A stretch of DNA of 46,642 bases from an uncultured Clostridia bacterium (GTDB lineage: Bacteria > Bacillota > Clostridia > TANB77 > CAG-508): positions 1-46,642 of the forward strand of contig CANQWF010000004.1 in NCBI GenBank assembly GCA_947627485.1, given 5' to 3'. The notes under the pieces are model-generated. The model did no database searches. It worked only from the letters and a program-made list of their open reading frames with translations, and was not told the origin of the DNA. The translations under genes and the position numbers were made by a program. Numbering within the stretch: position 1 is the stretch's first letter; each line of letters begins with the position of its first letter. This document shows positions 27,267 to 35,995 of the stretch, piece after piece.

Positions 27267-28137
27267 ATGAAATTTAGAACAAAAAGAGAGATAATAAGAT
27301 TAAAGTATATATTAATACAAGCTATACAGATAATTATAGGTACAGCTATAATAGCAGTATCAACAAGTTTATTCTTATTACCAAATCAATTATCGTCTGG
27401 AGGATTTTCAGGAATAGCAACAATTACATATTATTTATTTAATATTCCACTTCGGAACGATGGTATTAATACTAAATATTCCATTATTTATATTATCATT
27501 ATTCAAAAATGGAAGACATTTTTTTATTAATGCATTAATGGGAACACTTTTACTATCAATATTCTTAAACTTTTTTGATAGATTTAAGCCAATAACAGAT
27601 GATAGATTTTTAGGTTGTATATATGGAGGAGTAATTGCTGGCATAGGAACAGCTATTATTTTGAAAGCAGGGGCATCAACAGGTGGAACAGATTTATTAA
27701 CACAAATAATAAAAGCATTCAATCCTAATATTAGGATTAGTAATTTACTTGTTATTTTAGATACAATAATAGTAGCACTAAACGTATTATTTTTTAAGGA
27801 ATTAGAAGTAGGATTATATTCTGCAATTACTATATTTATAGTTGGAAAAATGCTTGATATATTCTTTGAAGGAATTGATTTTGCGAAAATTGTGTACATT
27901 GTGTCATTAAAATATGAAGAAATTGCAAAAGAAATTGGAAACAAAGTGAGAAGAGGCAGTACATCTTTAAACGGAAGAGGAATGTACAAAAAAGAAGAGA
28001 AAAACGTACTTATGTGCGTAGCATCAAGAAATGAAGTAAGGGAAATAAGAAAAATAGTAAGAGAAATAGACAAAAATGCATTTGTAGTAATAACAAATGC
28101 AAGAGAAGTATTTGGAGAAGGATTTAAGAAAGAGTAG
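27267..28137 (+). CDS. YitT-family membrane protein (one CGG +1 shift)
   Basis: 289 residues: DUF161-type membrane part with about five helices (for example ILIQAIQIIIGTAIIAVSTSLFL) and the family motifs LPNQLSSGGFSGIATI and GASTGGTDLL, then a C-terminal DUF2179-like soluble domain (GRGMYKKEEKNVLMCVASR). The function of the family is unknown; it is sometimes called a putative transporter. The frame breaks at CGG 27453-27455 (CCA CTT CGG AAC). Skipping C27453 reads NIPLGTMVLILNIPLFIL, which matches the conserved (I)P(I/L)G...N(I)PL(F) pattern. ATG 27267 is chosen over GTG 27258 because the latter lies in the terminator stem. Confidence 0.88.
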
Positions 28138-28219
28138 TAAATGGTATTAAATTATATATGATAAAATGATACAAAAACAAACAAAATCGGATAAAATACG
28201 AACAATATCGTAGAACATA

Positions 28220-28248
28220 TTGACATAATATGGAAAATATTGTATAAT
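28220..28248 (+). promoter_or_regulatory. Consensus sigma-A promoter for a small gene
   Basis: TTGACA (28220-28225), exactly 17 bases, TATAAT (28243-28248). This is the best promoter match in the window. Confidence 0.8.
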
Positions 28249-28301
28249 TTAAAATATAGTAAAATAATTACTATAAATTTATAGAAAGGATGGTGCTAGT
28301 T

Positions 28302-28472
28302 ATGGGAACGAAGAATAGCCAAGATTTCCATAAAGATTATCCAAACGGATATTCTAATAATGGAAATGTATACGACGGAAGTGGAAATCGTATTGGCTAT
28401 CAGACTGGTGATGGGGATTATCGCATCAACAATGATAGTTCAAACAACGGAACATTGTACAGAAATCACTGA
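28302..28472 (+). CDS. Small Asn/Gly-rich protein of unknown function
   Basis: 56 residues from ATG 28302 (an ATG at 28290 overlaps the AAAGG RBS and is unlikely). The sequence is polar and rich in Asn, Gly, Asp and Tyr (FHKDYPNGYSNNGNVYDGSG and GDGDYRINNDSSNNGTLYRN), with no signal peptide or membrane segment. The strong promoter and a following terminator make it a monocistronic, probably well-expressed gene. It contains three AAC GGA or GAC GGA junctions read without a shift. I recognise no family. Confidence 0.6.
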   Translation: MGTKNSQDFHKDYPNGYSNNGNVYDGSGNRIGYQTGDGDYRINNDSSNNGTLYRNH

Positions 28473-28511
28473 AAGTAGTACCACCTAGGTATCTTAAAAA
28501 GGATACACACT

Positions 28512-28540
28512 AAGGAGTCTGGAATATTTCTAGACTCCTT
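28512..28540 (+). terminator. Terminator after the small gene
   Basis: AAGGAGTCT, an 11-base loop, AGACTCCTT followed by AT-rich DNA. A smaller GTATC/GATAC hairpin precedes it at 28489-28506. Confidence 0.7.
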
Positions 28541-28568
28541 ATCAAAATAAAAATAGGAGATGGTAATT

Positions 28569-29327
28569 TTGGAAATTGTTGTAGATTCAAAATTGTCTAT
28601 TAATTTAGACAATAATTATTATTTAAAAATAGTTAATAATGTAAAAGAAATAACAATAAATTCTATAGATATTAGAAATTTAAATTTATATAATATTTTA
28701 AAAAAAGAAAAACTTATACTAAGAATTGATTTTAATAGTTTCGATAAAAAACAATATAAAAAAATATTAAAAAGATTACTTTTTATAAAGAAAATTATAT
28801 CGAAAAATGGTATAGGGATTATGGAAAATTCAAAATTTCTATTGGGCTACATAATAAATTATAATCAAGATAGTAAAGAGCAAAATGATTTTATTTTAGC
28901 AATAAATGTAATATTTTATAAAACTAGATATGAAAGATATAATTATATTTATGATACAGTATGCGATTATTTAGATAATTTTTTTTACGGAAAGAATTTG
29001 TGTGATTTTAAAGACAATAAATGTGGAGAAAAAAAAGGAACAACTTCAGTTATGGGATGTTGTCGTCATTATAAGTATAAATTGTTAGGACCACTTTATT
29101 CTAAATTAGTTAATTGTGAGCATTTAACAAAAGAATATAAATGTGGTGCAAAATGTATCTCATGTAAATTATATACATGCGATTATTTGAGAAAAAAAGG
29201 AATTGTATTTAAAATAAAAGACATTTTATTATTAGATGTTTTTTTTAGACCGTTACAAAAATATTACATAAAATATATGGTATATACACCAAAAGAAAAG
29301 GTTATAAAAAGACTGATGATAACTTAG
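28569..29327 (+). CDS. Cysteine-rich conserved protein of unknown function
   Basis: About 252 residues. TTG 28569 is preferred over ATG 28560 because AGGAGA lies directly against the latter. The N-terminal half is basic and beta-rich; the C-terminal half has about eleven Cys, in NLCDFKDNKCGEKKG, SVMGCCRHYKYK, VNCEHL and YKCGAKCISCKLYTCDYL, then a hydrophobic-aromatic end (LLLDVFFRPLQKYYIKY). The spacing suggests metal or iron-sulfur binding. Similar proteins occur in gut Clostridia, as far as I recall, without a named activity. It is a stand-alone gene before the DUF6809-like gene. Confidence 0.7.
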   Translation: MEIVVDSKLSINLDNNYYLKIVNNVKEITINSIDIRNLNLYNILKKEKLILRIDFNSFDKKQYKKILKRLLFIKKIISKNGIGIMENSKFLLGYIINYNQDSKEQNDFILAINVIFYKTRYERYNYIYDTVCDYLDNFFYGKNLCDFKDNKCGEKKGTTSVMGCCRHYKYKLLGPLYSKLVNCEHLTKEYKCGAKCISCKLYTCDYLRKKGIVFKIKDILLLDVFFRPLQKYYIKYMVYTPKEKVIKRLMIT

Positions 29328-29455
29328 TAAATATAAAAATTATAGTTATGAAGTAATTAAAATATTTTTTAATAAAGTAAATTTTAAAGCAACTTTCGAC
29401 AAAATATACATATAAAAAGTGATATATTAATATTTACTAATGGAGGTAAATTATA

Positions 29456-29725
29456 ATGGATTTGTTAAAAGATATTTTAGATAATTTATACAATGGAAGA
29501 ATTAATATAAATGAAAAATTTCCAACTTCAGAAGAGTATAATGTTTTAGTGAAAGAATCAGAAAAGATTTTAAAAATAATTAAAAATAATATAGATGATA
29601 AAACAAAAAATCTATTAGATGAATATATAGAAAAACAGTCACAAATTATGAGTATTGACTGTGAAGAAAAATTTATTGACGGATATAAATTAGCAACTAA
29701 ATTAATAATAACAAGTATAAAATAG
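29456..29725 (+). CDS. Small helical protein, DUF6809-like
   Basis: 89 residues after a good GGAGGT RBS. Two or three amphipathic helices (LLKDILDNLYNGRININEKF, then YNVLVKESEKILKIIKNN) and the ending EEKFIDGYKLATKLIITSI, the pattern of DUF6809 proteins often found near XRE regulators. It is convergent with such a regulator here. The function is unknown; an anti-regulator or phage-related role is only a guess from position. Confidence 0.65.
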   Translation: MDLLKDILDNLYNGRININEKFPTSEEYNVLVKESEKILKIIKNNIDDKTKNLLDEYIEKQSQIMSIDCEEKFIDGYKLATKLIITSIK

Positions 29726-29734
29726 AGGAGAAAA

Positions 29735-30067
29735 TTATTTTTCTTCTCTGTTCATAAATTGAATTAAGTTTATTATTATTTTCTTATTCTTATCAGTTAA
29801 TGAATAGAAACCTATTAAATCAGGATCTATTTTTAAATCGTTACTGATTGTTAAATAATTCTGTAAAATATAAGTTGGAGTTACTTCATATAAATTACAT
29901 AATTTAATGAAGGTTGGAATACTACCCATTGTTTTACCACGTTCTAAATCGGATATATATCTAGGACCAAGACCAAGTTTTTCAGCAGCATATTCTTGAG
30001 TATATCCTTTAGATTTTCTAGTCATTTGAAATATTTTACCTAATTCAACATTCATATCATTTCCCAT
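29735..30067 (-). CDS. XRE-family transcriptional regulator
   Basis: 110 residues from the ATG at 30067, with AGGTG just upstream on the minus strand. Helix-turn-helix at about residues 6-60: VELGKIFQMTRKSKGYTQEY, AAEKLGLGPRYISDLERGK, IPTFIKLCNLYEVTPTYIL. The C-terminal 40 residues are likely for dimerisation (FYSLTDKNKKIIINLIQFM). It is transcribed away from mfd, and the 185-base gap between them holds the mfd promoter, so it could affect mfd; the target is not shown by sequence. Confidence 0.88.
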   Translation of the reverse strand: MGNDMNVELGKIFQMTRKSKGYTQEYAAEKLGLGPRYISDLERGKTMGSIPTFIKLCNLYEVTPTYILQNYLTISNDLKIDPDLIGFYSLTDKNKKIIINLIQFMNREEK

Positions 30068-30163
30068 ATAATCACCTTTTTTGTATATTACCAAAAAATC
30101 ATATTAAATTAAACAATATAATATACGATATATTGTGGACAAAAAAGTGAATTATATTCATTT

Positions 30164-30192
30164 TTGACCTTCGTATAAAAATATGATATAAT
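30164..30192 (+). promoter_or_regulatory. Promoter for mfd
   Basis: TTGACC (30164-30169), 17 bases, TATAAT (30187-30192). Confidence 0.75.
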
Positions 30193-30196
30193 TAAT

Positions 30197-30226
30197 CCCG
30201 TTTTAAAATATAAATATTAAAACGGG
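30197..30226 (+). other. Hairpin at the very 5' end of the mfd transcript
   Basis: CCCGTTTTAA and TTAAAACGGG pair around a 10-base loop, beginning at the predicted transcription start. It may stabilise the mRNA or act as an operator for a dimeric repressor such as the divergent XRE protein. Confidence 0.55.
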
Positions 30227-30252
30227 ATATCATATATATCAGGAAGGTTTTT

Positions 30253-33200
30253 ATGGACGAAATTGTAAAAGTATTACCTAATTTTAAAAAATTTAATAAT
30301 TATATCAATAATATAAAAGAAGGAACTAGCCCTATAATGTTATCAGGGCTTACTGATAGTGGGAAAATTCATTTTGCATATTCAACTATGTTTTATACCG
30401 AAAAACCTATTTGTATTATTACATATAATGAATTGCAGGCCAGAAAAATTTTAAAGGATTTAGAATACTTTTCAGATAATATTGAGTATTTTCCCAAAAG
30501 AGAAATTTTGGCTTATGACTATCTAGCAGAAAGTAAAGATATATCTTATGATAGGATTAATTGTCTAAATAAAATATATGATAAAAAAGCTAAAATTATA
30601 GTAACAACAATAGAAGCAGTATCTCAAGAAATAGTTGCAAAGGAGGTACTATATAATAACATTATTACACTAAAAGAAGGTATGACAATTGATTTAGAAG
30701 AAATTAAACTTAAACTAAGTGAGTTAGGATATGAAAGATGTGATTTGGTAGAACAAGCATCTGAATTTAGTGTAAGGGGTGGAATAATTGATATAGGCAT
30801 ATCTTCTAAGGTAGGAATTAGAATTGAACTTTGGGGAGACGAAATAGATTCAATTCGAAAGTTTGATATAGCATCACAAAGATCAACAGATAAAATAAAA
30901 AGTTCTAAAATATATCCTGCATCAGAATTTGTATTAGAAGATAGTTTAGATAAAATAATTGAAAGAATTAAAGATAAATCAGTTGAAGATGAAAAAACAT
31001 TAGAAGATATAGAATCTATTAAACAAGGAGATTACTTAAGTAAAATAGACAAATATTTTAACTCATTTTATCAAAAAAGACAAACAATATTAGATTATTT
31101 AAAAGACGAATATATAATATTTTTAGATGAAATTGGTAAAATAAAAGCAAGGTCTGAGAATATAATAAAAGATAATAGCAATATTATAAAAACATTAATT
31201 GAAAAGAAAAGAGAAGTACCAGAGGCACTTGCAAATTTAAGAGATTATATTCAATTTATGGAGCAAATAAAAAAAGTACAAACAATTTATTTAGAAAAAC
31301 AAGATATTGGATTTGTAGATAAACAAAGTATGCATGCAAAAAGAAACGGATATAGCTTTAGCTATAGGGAGGTCAACTTTTTTCGTAGTTCAATGGATTT
31401 ATGTATTCAGGAAATACAAAAAGCAAAAAAAGACAGAAAAACAGTAATAATACTTGTTGGAGATGAAAATAATAAAACAAAATTAAAACAAATTCTTGAT
31501 GAAAAAATAAAAGGAAATACAGATGATATTATAATACAAAAGGGGGAACTAAGTTCAGGATTTGAATGTTTTGATTTTAATTTATTAGTTATATCAGCTA
31601 AAGAAATCTTTAATAATGCGCCTAAAAAAAGAAGAAAATCAAGTTTAGAATTTAAACAAGGTGAAACAGTAATTTTTTCAGATTTAAAAGTAGGAGACTA
31701 TATTGTTCACAAAACAAATGGAATAGGACAGTTTATTGGAGTAAATACTATAAAAGCAGATGGGATAACAAAAGATTATATAAAAATAAGATATAGAGAT
31801 GATGATGTATTATATATTCCTACAACTAATTTAGATAATATTAGAAAATATATTGGAGTAGGGGGAGATAAAGGACCTAAATTAAATAGACTCCGGAAGC
31901 AAAGAATGGGCAAATACAAAGCAAAAAGTAAAATCTAACTTAAAAGAAGTAGCACGTGATTTAATAGAATTATATGCAAAAAGAGAAAAAGTAAAAGGAT
32001 TTGCATTTTCAAAAGATAATGAATGGCAAAGAGAATTCGAAGGAAGTTTTGAATTTCAAGAAACAGATGACCAGTTAAGAGCAATTGAAGATGTAAAAAA
32101 AGATATGGAAAAACAAAAGCCAATGGATAGACTACTTTGCGGAGATGTAGGATATGGAAAAACAGAAGTTGCAATACGTGCGGCATTTAAAGCATGCATG
32201 GATCAAAGACAAGTTTGTTATCTAGTACCAACAACAATACTTGCAAATCAACAATACGAAGCATTTAAAAGTAGGATGAAAGAGTATCCAATAAGAATAG
32301 AATTACTAAATAGATTTAGGACTAAAAAACAGCAACAAGAAATTGTAAAAAAATTAAAACTAGGAGAAATTGACATTATAATAGGAACACATAGGTTACT
32401 TAGCAATGATGTAGAATTTAAAAATTTAGGACTATTAATTGTAGACGAAGAGCACAGGTTTGGTGTAAAAGATAAAGAAAAAATAAAAAAATTAAAAACA
32501 AATATAGATGTTTTAAGTATGACTGCAACTCCAATTCCAAGAACACTTCATATGTCCATAGTTGGAATTAGAGACATGTCATGTCTTTACGAACCACCTC
32601 AAAATAGAAGACCAGTTCAAACTTATGTCTTAGAATATGATAGTGAAGTGATAAAAGAAGCAATAACCAAAGAATTAGAAAGAAAAGGTCAAGTGTTTTA
32701 TTTATATAATAAAACAGAAACAATTGAGAGAAAAGCCAATGAAATATCAAAGCTTATACCAGAAGCAAAAGTTGGATATGCACATGGAAAAATGTCTGGT
32801 AGGGAACTAGAAGATATAATGATAGACTTTATAAACAAAGAAATAGATGTTTTAGTATGTACAACAATACTAGAATCAGGGATTGATATTCCAAATGCAA
32901 ACACAATAATAGTAGAAGATGCAGATAGACTGGGACTTGCACAACTTTATCAAATAAGAGGTAGAGTAGGAAGATCAGATAAACAAGCTTATGCATATAT
33001 TACCTACAAAAGAGACAAACTAATAAATGAAGTAGCAGAAAAGAGATTAAAAGCTATAAAAGAATTTACAGAATTTGGTTCAGGATTTAAAATAGCAATG
33101 AGAGACTTAGAGATAAGAGGAGCAGGAAGCCTAATAGGAGAAATGCAACATGGGCACATGGATCAAGTTGGTTATGATATGTATTGCAAAATACTAGATG

Positions 33201-33664
33201 AAGTTGTAAAAGAAATGAAAGGTATAGAAATAGAAGAAGATATAGACATTACTATTGATATTAATGTATCTAGTTACATACCAGATAACTATATCGAAAG
33301 TAATAGTCAAAAAATAGAGGTATATCAAAATATAGCATTATGTGCAAATGAGAAAGATATAAAAAACATAGAAGAGGATATTATAGATAGATTTGGTAAA
33401 ATGCCAGATGAAGTTATAAATCTTTTAGAAATAGCAAAAATAAAAGTAATGTGTAAAAACATAGGAGTAACAAAAATAACACAAAAACAAAACAGAGTTA
33501 TATTTAACTTCAATCCAGAAAATTTTACAATAGACATAGATGACATTGTAAAAAAATATGGAAACAAAATAAAATTCTCACCAGCAAAAGAGCCATACAT
33601 TACGTATAGTTTAGAAGACAATAAAAATGTTTTAAAAGAAATTATAGATTTTTTAACTGTATAA
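30253..33664 (+). CDS. mfd: Transcription-repair coupling factor (one CGG +1 shift)
   Basis: ATP-driven translocase that removes stalled RNA polymerase and recruits UvrA. About 1136 residues joined. The N-terminal part is the UvrB-like region (LSGLTDSGKIHFAYS, EQASEFSVRGGIIDI), then the CarD-like RNAP-interaction domain (LKVGDYIVHKTNGIGQFIG...DYIKIRYRDDDVLYIP). CGG at 31894-31896 interrupts just after it; dropping C31894 gives LNRLGSKEWANTKQKVK, the expected linker. The helicase half follows: LLCGDVGYGKTEVAIRAAF, IIVDEEHRFGVKDKEK (DEEH box), SMTATPIPRTL, and the TRG region with DADRLGLAQLYQIRGRVGR. Without the shift there would be no motor domains. Confidence 0.94.
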
Positions 33665-33867
33665 ATAAATTGTAGGTTGTAGAAATGTTTAATTGGTTCG
33701 TAGGAAAGGTTAATAATTATTTGTTTCTCAGTTACGCGATCCAGCTTTCGTTACATGAAACTGTTGTTGCTTTTAGCAACTTACAGTTTCAGTAACGGAA
33801 TTCGCGTTGGAAACAAATAATTATAACCTTCCCTAAAGAACCTAAAAAACAAACAACAATTTATTTA
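33662..33867. repeat. Large imperfect palindrome (MITE-like) filling the mfd-methyltransferase gap
   Basis: About 205 bases that fold on themselves almost end to end: TAAATAAATTGTAGGTTG pairs with the terminal CAAACAACAATTTATTTA, GGTTCGTAGGAAAGG with CCTTCCCTAAAGAACC, ATTATTTGTTTC with GAAACAAATAAT, CGTTACATGAAACTGT with ACAGTTTCAGTAACG, and GTTGCTTTTAGCAAC at the tip. The left arm contains the mfd stop codon. The tips match the element after murG. No coding potential is visible; it is probably a non-autonomous element, and could also end transcription. Confidence 0.75.
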
Positions 33868-33881
33868 AGAAAGGATGTATC

Positions 33882-34669
33882 ATGGTAATTACAAGCAAAG
33901 ACAATGAAACAATTAAAAGAATAAGAAAATTAAAAGAAAAAAAATATCGAGATTTAAACGGGAAATATCTAATAGAAGGAATCAAACTTATAAGAGAAGC
34001 CATATCTGAAAATGCAGACATAGAAACAATAGTGGTATGTGATAACTGTGTAAAAGCTGGTGAAATAGACCAAAAAGTTTTATACGAAATAGCAAAATAT
34101 AATTGTATATATGTTGATGAAAAAGTTTTTAATAATATAACAGATGTACAGAATCCACAAGGGATACTTGCAGTTGTAGAAAAGAAAACATCAGACAGAG
34201 ATATAAAATATGATGAAGACATAATAGTAGTTTTGGATGATATACAAGACCCACGGTAATTTAGGAACAATACTTAGAACAATAGATAGTGTACGGACTT
34301 TCACAAGTAATAATGTCAAAAAAAAGTGGAGATGTATTTAATCCAAAAGTAGTACGATCTACAATGGGAGCGATATTTAGAGTAAATATCATAGAAAGCG
34401 ATGATTTGATAGGCACTTTAAAAGAAATAAAAAAACATAAATTTAAAATAACAGCAACATCACTTCAAACAGAAGAAAGCATTTACGATGTAGAATATAA
34501 AAAAACAGCAATAATAATTGGAAACGAAGCAAATGGAGTTTCCGAAGAAGTACTTGAAATGTCAGATAAGAAAATAAAAATACCAATGCCGGGAAAAACA
34601 GAAAGCCTAAATGCAGCAGTAGCAACAGGAGTTATACTTTACGAATATGTAAGACAAAAACTCAAATAA
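33882..34669 (+). CDS. SpoU/TrmH-family RNA 2'-O-methyltransferase (two CGG +1 shifts, 13 codons apart)
   Basis: SAM-dependent rRNA or tRNA ribose methyltransferase with a trefoil knot, 261 residues joined. The N-terminal substrate-binding part (KRIRKLKEKKYRDLNGKYLI) precedes motif 1. In the raw sequence motif 1 is broken twice: CGG 34254-34256 (GAC CCA CGG TAA) and CGG 34294-34296 (AGT GTA CGG ACT). Skipping both C residues gives DDIQDPGNLGTILRTIDSVG and then LSQVIMS, exactly the SpoU motif 1. Motif 2 (IIIGNEANGVSEEVL) and motif 3 (IPMPGKTESLNAAVATGVIL) follow. Without the first shift the next codon is a TAA stop. The exact rRNA target is not shown. Confidence 0.93.
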
Positions 34670-34670
34670 A

Positions 34671-34736
34671 GAACCTAAACTTTGGGGACAGGTCAAAAAA
34701 ACTTAAATTTTTTGACTTGTCCTCAGTTTTAGGTCT
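34671..34736. repeat. GGGGACAGGTC-type palindrome after the methyltransferase gene
   Basis: GAACCTAAACTTTGGGGACA and GGTCAAAAAAACTT form one arm; AAATTTTTTGACTTGTCCTC and AGTTTTAGGTC form the other, with a few mismatches. The core word GGGGACAGGTC recurs twice per arm in the palindrome at the window end (46534-46642). Confidence 0.65.
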
Positions 34737-34778
34737 TATTAATAAAAAAAATGTAATTATATACTTACATAAAATTTA

Positions 34779-34808
34779 TTGACACAGCTTTTATTAAAAA
34801 TATATTAT
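34779..34808 (+). promoter_or_regulatory. Promoter for the type VII secretion locus
   Basis: TTGACA (34779-34784), 18 bases, TATTAT (34803-34808), about 70 bases before the first gene. Confidence 0.65.
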
Positions 34809-34878
34809 TTATTTGAGAAAAATAGATAAGAATATGTCTAATGAACTCGATTTTAATATATTTATAGGAGGTGAAAAT

Positions 34879-35493
34879 ATGGCAAATATTCAAGCAGTAG
34901 ATTATAGAAATATGGCAAGTCAAGCAGTAAATATAAGGAATTTAGCAAAAGAACTTAATACTCAAGTTTCAAATGCATATGCAGAGATTACTAATATGCA
35001 TAATGATTGGTATGGAAAAAGATATAATGCATTAGTTAGTGAATTTAATAAATTAGTACCTGATGTAAATAACTTATTGCAATTAGTAGTAGATGATATA
35101 CCAACTACTCTAACAACTATTGCAAATAATTATTCTCAAGCAGATGGTGAAGGAAGAGTTGGTAATGCATCAGCAGAAGGATATAAAGCTGTAGCAGATA
35201 TAGCTCAACCTCAAGATGTAGGTATGAGATTTGTATCTGCAAATGTTGAGCAAACAAGAACAAAAGTTTTAAATTATTTTGAAACTGCGAAAGGTAAAAT
35301 GACAGATATTCAAAATACATTTAATAATATATCTTGGACTAGTGAAGCTGCAGATACTTTTAGAAATAGTCTTTCAACATTAAAAACTAAAATAGAAACT
35401 TCTTTTGACAACATAAAATCAAGCTTCACAAATTTAGCCGAAGCAGCAAGAAGTGATATAGAAGGTGCAGAAAGTGCAAATACTGTATCTTAA
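34879..35493 (+). CDS. Tandem WXG100-like secreted protein of the type VII system
   Basis: 204 residues from ATG 34879 (SD GGAGGTG). All helical, with two WXG100-like hairpins in one chain: the first turn is MHNDWYGKRYNALVSEFNKL (about residue 40), the second NISWTSEAADTFRNSLSTLK (about residue 150). Normal Esx proteins are about 100 residues and dimerise through one WxG turn each; a fusion would make the four-helix bundle within one chain. It has no signal peptide, as expected for type VII substrates. A Gly/Ala-rich linker (ADGEGRVGNASAEGYKAVAD) joins the halves. As the first gene after the promoter, it is probably the abundant helper substrate. Confidence 0.8.
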   Translation: MANIQAVDYRNMASQAVNIRNLAKELNTQVSNAYAEITNMHNDWYGKRYNALVSEFNKLVPDVNNLLQLVVDDIPTTLTTIANNYSQADGEGRVGNASAEGYKAVADIAQPQDVGMRFVSANVEQTRTKVLNYFETAKGKMTDIQNTFNNISWTSEAADTFRNSLSTLKTKIETSFDNIKSSFTNLAEAARSDIEGAESANTVS

Positions 35494-35498
35494 AACTT

Positions 35499-35540
35499 TA
35501 TATAATGAGAGTTCCTATTTTGGGACACTCTCATTATATA
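35499..35540 (+). terminator. Hairpin after the WXG gene
   Basis: TATAATGAGAGT and ACTCTCATTATA pair around a loop. It has only a weak T-run, so it probably acts as a partial terminator or an mRNA stabiliser that raises the first gene over the rest. Confidence 0.65.
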
Positions 35541-35608
35541 AAAATATTTTATTAGATAGTTGTAGTATGCAGTTATCTAATAAGATATTTTTAGAAATGG
35601 AGAAAATT

Positions 35609-35971
35609 ATGCCAAATCAAACAGAAATAAATGATAAGATAAATAATATAAACGAAGATTTAAAAAATTTACAATCAGATAAAACATCATATGCAAATAT
35701 GGAACAGAAAATAGAAAGTTTGATATCTAATTTATCTACTGCTAGAAAAAATATGAAAGATGCACTTGATAAACTTAAAGTAAATTATACAGGTAATGCT
35801 GCAAATAGAATGTATACAGATTGTCAAAATGTTATAGATGATATAAGTACAATGATTAAAAGTTTAAAACATGAAATATTACCAGAAGCTAGACAACGTA
35901 TTGATACTATAAATGCTAAGGTAACGAAAAAAACTGAAAAGAAAGAAGATTTATCAAAAAAACTTCAATAG
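35609..35971 (+). CDS. Small coiled-coil protein, WXG/LXG partner
   Basis: 120 residues from ATG 35609 (GGAG at 35599-35602; an in-frame ATG at 35597 overlaps it). It is a long helical hairpin: INDKINNINEDLKNLQSDK, then KIESLISNLSTARKNMKDAL, a turn VNYTGNAANRMYTDC in place of WxG, and a second helix SMIKSLKHEILPEARQRID. The size and position before an effector gene match the small helper proteins that dimerise with LXG effectors and carry the export signal. That role is inferred. The gene is 24 bases before the first toxin. Confidence 0.7.
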   Translation: MPNQTEINDKINNINEDLKNLQSDKTSYANMEQKIESLISNLSTARKNMKDALDKLKVNYTGNAANRMYTDCQNVIDDISTMIKSLKHEILPEARQRIDTINAKVTKKTEKKEDLSKKLQ

Positions 35972-35995
35972 GTACTATAAAGTAAGGAGAAAATA

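Noticed and set aside
10754..34296. The broken genes as pseudogenes
   Set aside because: They are essential or near-essential (rsmH, ftsW, mfd, rnc, dcw PBP), their downstream segments are fully conserved, and all carry one identical type of lesion. Decaying genes would show mixed lesions.
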